Assembly (NCBI RefSeq): GCF_001610835.1
Contig: NZ_CP011270.1
Coordinates: 1,426,001-1,490,000, forward strand
From: Planctomyces sp. SH-PL14
Lineage (GTDB): Bacteria; Planctomycetota; Planctomycetia; Planctomycetales; Planctomycetaceae
Length of the DNA: 64,000 nucleotides
Reading direction: 5' to 3'
Part shown: positions 55,564 to 62,137 of the stretch, piece after piece
Layout: each line of letters begins with the position of its first letter
Numbering within the stretch: position 1 is the stretch's first letter
Translations under genes and position numbers: made by a program
Notes under the pieces: model-generated
What the model saw: the letters and a program-made list of their open reading frames with translations, nothing else
Database searches by the model: none
Told to the model about the DNA's origin: nothing

Positions 55564-56463
55564 TCAATCTTCTTCGTCTTCCTCCTCTTCCTCGGCGAGC
55601 TCGTCCTCGTCGAGGGTGAGCAGGACCACCAGCGTTTCGGTCACCTGGACCGGGAGGTACTCTTCACCAACATAGATGTCATCGAGGTCTTCCTTGCTGA
55701 ACGTGTCAAACCAGTCAGCGACAGTGCCATCGCCCTGACTCGAATCGGCCGAGCCGCCGGTCATCTCTTCCCACGGTTCTTCAGCGTTCTCGGGAATGCC
55801 TCCCCGTTTGGGATAGATACCAGCGTTGACCAGTGACTCTGACGGGAACATCCAGGCGACGCGACCATTTCGGATTCCGGCGAGAGCACACGGGTAATCG
55901 GACAATCGCACGCTGCGGATGGCGGCACTCACAAGAGACGCCCCGAAGTGTCCGGCGATGTCGCCGATCCGGTCCATTGAAAGCGGCGACTCATTCACCA
56001 TGGGTCGCGCGAAGACCGTTGGCATCATGAGGCTGGCGGCGAACGCATCCGCCTCGCGTTCGATCTGGCGGTGGCTGCGGAACTCGTTCTTTGACCGGTG
56101 CGGCTTCACCCCGCGCCGAAGACACTGGTGATGATGGTCGATGAAGAAATGGCCGAGTTCGTGGCTGACGGAAAACAGCGTTCGGGGATGATGCTGGCCT
56201 TCTGTCAGACCGATGTCGTACTTCGTGTTGTAATACAGAAGGAAGAGGCCGCGCGACTTCACGTACTCCAGCTTGCCGTCGTACCGGCTGCCCAGATCGC
56301 CACCCGCGAATTTCAGGATGTCACTTTCGGTCTGGGCGATAGCAAGGGGGTTGATGGGCGGCTTCATCTTCAGCCGTGCGATCAGTTCGTCAGCCGTCTT
56401 CGCCGCCATCTCCTGGTGATGCTGCTCCTCCATCCAGTCCATCTTGCTCGTCAGTCGTTTCAT
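55564..56463 (-). CDS. ImmA/IrrE-family zinc metallopeptidase
   Basis: 299 residues. The zinc site is HELGH in LFSVSHELGHFFIDHH, with a downstream Glu in READAFAASLMMP. N-terminal part (ADELIARLKMKPPINPLAIA) and the fold are those of ImmA/IrrE proteins, which cleave repressors or sense damage. A highly acidic C-terminus (DEDELAEEEEEDEED) is added. It is the last of three overlapping genes with an ECF sigma factor first and an acidic protein second (74 bp overlap), implying a regulatory circuit in which the protease could act on a regulator. Confidence 0.9.
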   Translation of the reverse strand: MKRLTSKMDWMEEQHHQEMAAKTADELIARLKMKPPINPLAIAQTESDILKFAGGDLGSRYDGKLEYVKSRGLFLLYYNTKYDIGLTEGQHHPRTLFSVSHELGHFFIDHHHQCLRRGVKPHRSKNEFRSHRQIEREADAFAASLMMPTVFARPMVNESPLSMDRIGDIAGHFGASLVSAAIRSVRLSDYPCALAGIRNGRVAWMFPSESLVNAGIYPKRGGIPENAEEPWEEMTGGSADSSQGDGTVADWFDTFSKEDLDDIYVGEEYLPVQVTETLVVLLTLDEDELAEEEEEDEED

Positions 56464-56791
56464 CGTTGAGCATCCTTTTGCGCAGCTCTTCTTCCTTTGC
56501 GTCTGTTTCCGGATCGGCTTCTCCCTCCTCGCGGAAAACGGCCAGCATGTCCTCCTCTACGTCCGCGAGTTCGGCTTCCGGTGACCATTCCCGGACCTCC
56601 GGATCAAACTCCGGCCGCTCGCCTGTCACGACGGCGTCAACGATCCGCTCAATCTCTTCCGGGGACATCGGGATTTCCGGTGCGGCGTCGTAGGCCGCGT
56701 CCGCCTCCTCCGGAGTCATCGGGCAATACCCCTTGAGCTTCCGGTACTTCGGGGCGATTTCATTCCAAAAGCTGTCAGCGTCGGAGGTCAT
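56390..56791 (-). CDS. Acidic hypothetical protein in the sigma/ImmA operon
   Basis: 133 residues, strongly acidic (PEVREWSPEAELADVEED, ETDAKEEELRKRML). Starts with an ATG overlapping the sigma stop (4 bp) and overlaps the ImmA gene by 74 bp. No family recognised. It could be a partner or substrate of the metallopeptidase. Confidence 0.65.
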   Translation of the reverse strand: MTSDADSFWNEIAPKYRKLKGYCPMTPEEADAAYDAAPEIPMSPEEIERIVDAVVTGERPEFDPEVREWSPEAELADVEEDMLAVFREEGEADPETDAKEEELRKRMLNDETTDEQDGLDGGAASPGDGGEDG

Positions 56792-57381
56792 GGCTTCGCT
56801 CCTTTGCTGCGTCGCTGAATCTCATTCTCGACACATTTCTTGAGGTTCGCTCGCGCTTTGACGCGCGAGACGCGGATTGAATTTGCGGTTGAGCCGAGCT
56901 TCTGTGCGAGCCTTCCAGCATCAGCCACATCGTCAGACTTCAGGTCTTCACGGATGATGGCCTGCTGATTGCCTTCCAGCTTCTCGATGCAGCGTTCGAG
57001 ATCGTCAATCCGCTGCTTTGTCTTCTTGTCGACCGGCTCGTCGCAGACTTCAGGTCGGTCGTGGTTGTCGAGGCTGAACTCAACTTCCTGCCGGTCTTTC
57101 CTCTCGTTCACCAAGTTGATGGCCTGATTCTGAACGATCCGCATGAACCAGGACTTCAGGGACTTTTTTGGATCGTAGGACGCCCCATACCGCCATGCCC
57201 GATCTGCCGCCTCGAAGAGAACGGCATCGATGTCGGCATCACAAAAACCGTATTGGTTGCGCAGGTAGCCCTTCGCGCGGGGGCCATGAAGTTCGAGCAA
57301 CTTCCCAATGGCTTCGCGTTCCTGGCACTGAATCCGCAGATTCAGCGTCTCGTCGTCCTCTTCAGCGGTATTCGCAGACAT
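56788..57381 (-). CDS. Sigma-70 family (ECF-like) sigma factor
   Basis: 197 residues from the ATG at 57381 (an upstream start at 57408 exists). Region 2-like part: GFCDADIDAVLFEAADRAW..SLKSWFMRIVQNQAINLV; region 4-like part: RLAQKLGSTANSIRVSRVKA. It begins the three-gene operon with the acidic protein and ImmA/IrrE peptidase, in a defence-like neighbourhood. Confidence 0.8.
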   Translation of the reverse strand: MSANTAEEDDETLNLRIQCQEREAIGKLLELHGPRAKGYLRNQYGFCDADIDAVLFEAADRAWRYGASYDPKKSLKSWFMRIVQNQAINLVNERKDRQEVEFSLDNHDRPEVCDEPVDKKTKQRIDDLERCIEKLEGNQQAIIREDLKSDDVADAGRLAQKLGSTANSIRVSRVKARANLKKCVENEIQRRSKGAKP

Positions 57382-57528
57382 GGGAGCACTGGCCCTCCTT
57401 ACTTTCACTACCGCGGCATGTTAACCGGGAAACTTTTCCAAAAAAAGAAGCCCTCACGGTTAATGGGCGGCGGTAGTGCGGGCAGAGGCGGTCATTTCGA
57501 TCGCCCAGCCACTGAGGAATACCGAAGA

Positions 57529-58017
57529 ATGAAAACGATTCGCACGAACCAGCTGAAGCCGAACCCGGCCGGAAAAGACCGGACGCGGTCGGGAGCCAGC
57601 GAAACCCAGCTCGCGGCCGAGTGGGTGGACATCAAGAACACGGGCCGGATTGACGTCGACCTGAACGGCGTCACGCTGTTCCACAAGGCGTTCAAACGGG
57701 ACGGAACCTTCGAATGGGAAGTTGTCCGCCGGCTGACGGGCACGCTCCCGGCCGGGAAGGTCCTCCGGATTCATTCCGGCAAGGGGCCTTATAGCGTCGT
57801 CCGGGATGAGGACAAGGCTGGCAGCGATTACTACTTCTTTACTGAAGAGAGCCGCTACATCTGGAACAACGACCGCGGCGACACGTCGCTGCTGTGGGAA
57901 CCAGCCAGCAAGACGACCATTGATGAAGCTGCCTACGACTCGAATCCACCCGAGGGGGTCATCCTTCAGCGGGTTGGCGATAAGCTGGTGGCGCCGGTCG
58001 CCGCGTACCGCCGGTAG
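57529..58017 (+). CDS. Lamin-tail-like domain protein
   Basis: 162 residues from the ATG at 57529 (GAGG upstream; the longer frame to 57061 runs antisense through the sigma gene). LTD-like beta sandwich: ETQLAAEWVDIKNTGRIDVD, LNGVTLFHK, RRLTGTLPAGKVLRIHSG, ending WNNDRGDTSLLW. LTD domains occur in surface proteins and nucleases; this one has no signal peptide. Position between two minus-strand operons gives little clue. Confidence 0.7.
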   Translation: MKTIRTNQLKPNPAGKDRTRSGASETQLAAEWVDIKNTGRIDVDLNGVTLFHKAFKRDGTFEWEVVRRLTGTLPAGKVLRIHSGKGPYSVVRDEDKAGSDYYFFTEESRYIWNNDRGDTSLLWEPASKTTIDEAAYDSNPPEGVILQRVGDKLVAPVAAYRR

Positions 58018-58045
58018 CCTGGACGGAAGGGGCAAGCGGTGGAAG

Positions 58046-58072
58046 AAAAGGGGGGAGCGATCCCCCCTTTTT
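58046..58072. terminator. Bidirectional terminator
   Basis: AAAAGGGGGG/CCCCCCTTTT stem with 6-base loop and A/T runs on both sides; it lies between the convergent LTD gene and the minus-strand operon end at 58083. Confidence 0.85.
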
Positions 58073-58082
58073 CTTATGACCT

Positions 58083-58406
58083 TTAGCGCGCCCTTCCATG
58101 CGCCGATCTGGCGAACTGAACGACGCGCCGACGATTCTCATCGTTTTGAATGTCATCCAGCACTCGCCATTGGCCGTCGATCTTCTGAATCGACTCAGGC
58201 GGTGCATTGTCTTCCTGTGCTTGAAGGACGTTCTTCTGGACGGCTTGAGGAGTGAATCCGAGCCACTTTCCCCACGCGACTACGTACGGGTAGCGTGTCG
58301 CGTCTACCAAGCGGTCAATTGCGGCAATGTTCGCGGCGTTCGCGACTCGGTATGCCAAACCGGGGATGACCGAAGAATCTGTCGCCCTCACAATCTCGTT
58401 TTCCAT
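58083..58406 (-). CDS. Small hypothetical protein, end of the GHKL/SNF2 operon
   Basis: 107 residues, alpha-helical (LAYRVANAANIAAIDRLVDA; AVQKNVLQAQEDNAPPESI). Starts 46 bp after the stop of the 58453 gene on the same strand. Family not recognised. Confidence 0.55.
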   Translation of the reverse strand: MENEIVRATDSSVIPGLAYRVANAANIAAIDRLVDATRYPYVVAWGKWLGFTPQAVQKNVLQAQEDNAPPESIQKIDGQWRVLDDIQNDENRRRVVQFARSAHGRAR

Positions 58407-58452
58407 ATCACCTTTCCGCCCCGTTCTCGAACCGGAGCAAACATCGAAATCC

Positions 58453-59136
58453 TCAGTCCGTCAAACGATCTTTGCCCAGGTAACGCAGGAAAAGTCCGTC
58501 GATCCCCGACGGCGCTGCCTGCCCCCGCAACACGCGCATGATCTGCTCCTCGTCATTGTTCGGAGCGCATCGCAGCCATTCGCGCGGGAAGCCGAGTTCC
58601 TCGGTGAATTCCTCAAGGGTCTTACCGAGTCGCCGCATGTTTTCTGCGGTGTAATACTGCTCCGGGTCGATTTGGGAACCGAAACGGCGGTAGCACTCGT
58701 GGATGATTGCGGTGATGCTGACGAGATATTCCCGGCATGCTTCGGCGACGTCCCCTTCTGGAGCGCCAGGCAAAGGCTCGAAGGGACTTGTTGAGCAGAA
58801 TCGATGCTCGACTCGGTGGTTACCCTCGGCGTCGCGGTATCCGACACCGCCGTTCAGATGCATGACCCCAATATGCTGTGACTCTGTTCGCGCGGTGCGG
58901 AAGAATCGTGCAAGGGGATCGGCTTTCAGAGCAGCCTGCTTCGTTGCGTACCAGTCGGCGAACCCTGGCAGGTCCGCCATGACCGCCTGTAGCGAGAATG
59001 TCACACTGCGAGCAGCGGCGACGAACGCGCTGAAATAGCATCTCGCTTCAAAGAAATCGGGCGTTGCGGCGAGCTGTTCGAAGAAAAACGCCGCCTCTTC
59101 CAGTTTGTCATCAACCAGACTGAACGACCGTGCCAT
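58453..59136 (-). CDS. Helical protein with Rx4H motif (HEPN-like candidate)
   Basis: 227 residues from the ATG at 59136 (frame open to 59157). Helical (LEEAAFFFEQLAATPDFFEA, YFSAFVAAARSVTFSLQAV), with FFRTARTESQHIGVMHLNG, in which RTESQH fits the Rx4H motif of HEPN ribonucleases. The overall pattern of long helices plus that motif is HEPN-like, but this is only a resemblance. It follows the HNH gene by 123 bp in the same direction. If HEPN, it could be a toxin-type RNase of the operon. Confidence 0.55.
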   Translation of the reverse strand: MARSFSLVDDKLEEAAFFFEQLAATPDFFEARCYFSAFVAAARSVTFSLQAVMADLPGFADWYATKQAALKADPLARFFRTARTESQHIGVMHLNGGVGYRDAEGNHRVEHRFCSTSPFEPLPGAPEGDVAEACREYLVSITAIIHECYRRFGSQIDPEQYYTAENMRRLGKTLEEFTEELGFPREWLRCAPNNDEEQIMRVLRGQAAPSGIDGLFLRYLGKDRLTD

Positions 59137-59259
59137 CGAGTTGTTCCTCGGGACCATACCTCATGGATGACACTCTGAACTGATCCCGAGTTCGGGCTTA
59201 AGCTGACTCGAGCTTGATTCAATGTTCAGGGACGATTTTCCTGTGCAAATCCACAACGC

Positions 59260-60114
59260 TCACTTGAGGGCCAATGCCGCCGCGATCATGCTTTTCAATT
59301 CATCCACGGTAAAGGGAATGGGCCGACGCTTGTGGGCCATGCTGTGGCAGTTCGAGCAGAGCGGGACAAGATCGACTGTGGGGTCAAGGACCGTACCGGG
59401 GGCAAGTCGCGCCAGCGACTCTACGTGATGGACCTCGATGTACCCCTCACCGATCGTCCCGTAAACCTTTTTGAAATCAAACTCGCACACTTTGCAGGTG
59501 CGTCCGTGAAAGTCCATGCACGCTTGTCGGTTCAGGGTGCTGCGCTCGTACCGCGTAATCAGCGCCTGATGGCCTCCGCCTTCGGCTTCACCTGCTGGTT
59601 GTTGCTCAACTGGTTCAAGAGTCATCAGCGCGAGGACGCTGCCGAGCATGCGGCTGGTCCATAGAAGGGCGAGCCCGTCGACCACGTCCGGGTTCGCACT
59701 ATCGATGGTCATCGGACCTTTTGAGAATCCGAATGTCAGAGATTTCCAGTCAGTCGGCCAGTTATCCGTTTCCGCGGTTCCTAGGTTTTGCCCGTTGACC
59801 TGAAAGGTTACGACCGCCCCGGCATTTATCGCCGCCTGCACGAAGGTGTGAAAAGTGCTTCGCTTCTCGGGTTCGGCATGGGCCATCGCGGACAACACTT
59901 GCTTGCCGTATGTAGCGGGAGCAAAGTTGACCTCCACGGTTCTCCAGCCAATGAGTATTCCGACGGAAAAGCCGCGGGTGTGCGGAAGATCGGCGGGGCG
60001 AAACTCCGCCCGCAATCCGTCCGCTTCCTTTCGAGCCTCACCGGTCATGTGAACGCCGTAGCGCTCTGTCAGAGCGTGAGAAAGGCTTGCGGCATCAAGC
60101 ATCGCCGCCCTCAC
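59260..60114 (-). CDS. HNH endonuclease
   Basis: 284 residues (an alternative Met at 60102). N-terminal domain of unknown kind (LTERYGVHMTGEARKEADGL..GFSVGILIGWRTVEV), then the C-terminal HNH: CKVC, YIEVHHVESLARLAPGT, LVPLCSNCHSMAHK, with the two Cys pairs for a structural zinc. It would cut DNA. It overlaps the GHKL gene by 20 bp in the same direction, so it likely acts in the same system as its nuclease. Confidence 0.88.
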   Translation of the reverse strand: MRAAMLDAASLSHALTERYGVHMTGEARKEADGLRAEFRPADLPHTRGFSVGILIGWRTVEVNFAPATYGKQVLSAMAHAEPEKRSTFHTFVQAAINAGAVVTFQVNGQNLGTAETDNWPTDWKSLTFGFSKGPMTIDSANPDVVDGLALLWTSRMLGSVLALMTLEPVEQQPAGEAEGGGHQALITRYERSTLNRQACMDFHGRTCKVCEFDFKKVYGTIGEGYIEVHHVESLARLAPGTVLDPTVDLVPLCSNCHSMAHKRRPIPFTVDELKSMIAAALALK

Positions 60115-61702
60115 TCATGTCCGGTTCTGGCAGATCGTCAACGAGGTTTCGCAGCAGCCGCGAGACCTCGAATCGGAGTTCCTTAAAATGCTTGCGTGTA
60201 TTGTCGGTTGTCGCACCCATCTCCGCTTCGCACAGCGCCCACAGCAGAGAATCCATGCCCTGCACGGTGACGCTGGAGTTGAGATTGGGAACGTACACCT
60301 TGTGGTAATACGGGTGACCGGTATTGATCTGTACGCCGTGATGGCCATCAATCAGGCATGGCTGCCAGAGGAGGCCATCATCAATACTCGGCACAGGCTG
60401 GACGCTTACTGCGCCGGTCTCGATGGCGCTGGTCACCGGCATCTTGATGCGGAAAACGCCTTGCTTGTTCTTGATCTCGACTTCGCCCTTGGTTGCATCG
60501 GTGATTGTTACTTCCGCCAGATGCAGGTCCTCTTCCTTTGCTGAGATAGTCGCATTGGAACTTGCGTGGGCATTCTTGGCCTTTTCCTGTGCCTTCTTCT
60601 TTTCGCCCTTACGATAGCGCTCCTCGGCAGCGCGACGCGGTCCCGGCAGGAATTTCGACAGGACAAAGTTGTACAACTCGTCCTTCAGCAGAATTCGTGA
60701 CTTCTTGATGTCGACCTGAAACGCTTCATCAAGCCGGTGATCGAAAGAGAATTCTACACGCAGCAGCGAAAAGTGTGGCTCCTTACTGAACATGCCCATC
60801 CAGTCATGGGCGTGAATGAGTCGATTTTCGCGATAAACGTAGATTCCTTGCGTCTGATTCTCAAGGCGCGCTGCCTTTGCGTCTTCTTTGGTCGGGAACT
60901 CCTCCCGTCTTGGCAGTACGACTGCTCGAATCGTAAACGACGCCTCGCCTCCACTGGGCAAGTCCACAGTAATGGGCTTGTTACCAACTTCCTCTGCGCC
61001 TTCGACTTTGCTACAGAATGGGTCCCATGCTTCTAAGGCCGCCTGATTGATCGTCATTTCCATATTCCGCGCCCGACTATCGTCCGGGTCGAGGAAACGC
61101 TGATACACCATTGCTGCGTGCTGCTGGAATGCCTCGACGACTTTCTTCAGCGCATTCCTTGCAGGTTGGCCGCCTGCAGTTTGATAGTCCTTGATCAGGC
61201 GGTCCACTTTCTCCCAAACGATAAGTGTCCCGGCCCCGCCTTCGGCTGCCTCGTCCAGCAGTGCGAGCTCATCTTTCGACGGGGCGTCGATCAAGACCTC
61301 CCACGCTTTTTTCTTAACGACATGGTCAATGTCCCATGTCGCCTTACAGGCATTTGTGTCCTTCGAGCGTGAGATGACGGAGAGGCGGCGGGCGAACGCG
61401 GTGGACGCAGTTTTTAATCCGAGACCAAACTTGCCGAGCGCGCTCTTGTCCTTCTTGCCCTTCGCGCCGTAAGTCATGGCGTTCAGGAGGTCTTCTTCGT
61501 TCATCCCGTAGCCGTTGTCGGCCACGCTGACGGTCAAATCTCCGTCCAGATCCATACGAATCCAGATCCTGACCATCGTCGCTTTTGCATCGACCGAGTT
61601 ATCGACGATATCGGCCAAGGCCGTGTTGAAGTCATAACCCGTGTCACGAAGGCCCTCGATCAATCGAGACGGGTCGGGTGGAAGGACGCGCACTTCTGTC
61701 AT
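60095..61702 (-). CDS. GHKL (MORC/Hsp90-like) ATPase
   Basis: 535 residues. GHKL ATP site: TALADIVDNSVDAKA (N-box), VSVADNGYGMNEED (G1), SALGKFGLGLKTAS (G2). A transducer-like region follows (GIYVYRENRLIHAHDWMGMF, EFSFDHRLDEAFQVDIKKS), then basic coiled coil (EKKKAQEKAKNAH) and a C-terminal helical part. Such MORC-like ATPases occur in prokaryotic restriction-like systems with helicases and nucleases. It starts 12 bp after the EcoRII-N-like gene and overlaps the HNH gene. Confidence 0.9.
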   Translation of the reverse strand: MTEVRVLPPDPSRLIEGLRDTGYDFNTALADIVDNSVDAKATMVRIWIRMDLDGDLTVSVADNGYGMNEEDLLNAMTYGAKGKKDKSALGKFGLGLKTASTAFARRLSVISRSKDTNACKATWDIDHVVKKKAWEVLIDAPSKDELALLDEAAEGGAGTLIVWEKVDRLIKDYQTAGGQPARNALKKVVEAFQQHAAMVYQRFLDPDDSRARNMEMTINQAALEAWDPFCSKVEGAEEVGNKPITVDLPSGGEASFTIRAVVLPRREEFPTKEDAKAARLENQTQGIYVYRENRLIHAHDWMGMFSKEPHFSLLRVEFSFDHRLDEAFQVDIKKSRILLKDELYNFVLSKFLPGPRRAAEERYRKGEKKKAQEKAKNAHASSNATISAKEEDLHLAEVTITDATKGEVEIKNKQGVFRIKMPVTSAIETGAVSVQPVPSIDDGLLWQPCLIDGHHGVQINTGHPYYHKVYVPNLNSSVTVQGMDSLLWALCEAEMGATTDNTRKHFKELRFEVSRLLRNLVDDLPEPDMSEGGDA

Positions 61703-61714
61703 GTTTGGCCCCAG

Positions 61715-62137
61715 TTAGAAGTCTATTACTTTCCATGTCGTCCCGAGAGTCAGTCGGTCGCCATCGTCAGGTTCGTTCAGTCGCTCAAAAGTAATGTTGA
61801 ATCGGTTTTCTTCGTCACGCGAGAGGATGAGCGTATCACCGGCACGCAGATTGTGAGAGCGGATAAAAGGCGTCATGCACGTCAGTCGGTACTCATTTCG
61901 CGTACCACCGAAAAGCTTGTTGTTGTAATAGATGAAGGAGAAGGTCCACTTCTCTCCAACCTCATCCCTGAATACCAAGCTGTGGCGGGGATTGTATTCT
62001 TTTGCATCGAGTGAAGGAAAAAAGCGGAGAACCGTGGGCTCGCGCGGAACAAGTATCCCTGCCTGATGTCCACCGGTTTCTCCGGTGTCATTCCGGCTCA
62101 GCTCTTTTCGAATCGCTTTCGGTCTCTCAATTGGCAT
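61715..62137 (-). CDS. EcoRII-N-like B3-fold DNA-binding protein
   Basis: 140 residues. The first half reads RKELSRNDTGETGGHQAGIL, then FFPSLDAKEYNPRHSLVF, FSFIYYNNKLFGGTRNEYRL: the same order of motifs as the EcoRII N-terminal domain (ANDTGATGGHQ.., ..FPS.., IYYN..GKTRNE..). That domain binds the recognition sequence. No nuclease domain is attached, so this is a stand-alone specificity or effector-binding subunit. It overlaps the SNF2 gene by 11 bp and precedes the GHKL gene by 12 bp. Confidence 0.8.
   Translation of the reverse strand: MPIERPKAIRKELSRNDTGETGGHQAGILVPREPTVLRFFPSLDAKEYNPRHSLVFRDEVGEKWTFSFIYYNNKLFGGTRNEYRLTCMTPFIRSHNLRAGDTLILSRDEENRFNITFERLNEPDDGDRLTLGTTWKVIDF

Noticed and set aside
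57061-57528. Upstream extension of the lamin-tail-like gene
   Set aside because: It runs antisense through the sigma factor gene; the ATG at 57529 has a ribosome site and begins the domain.
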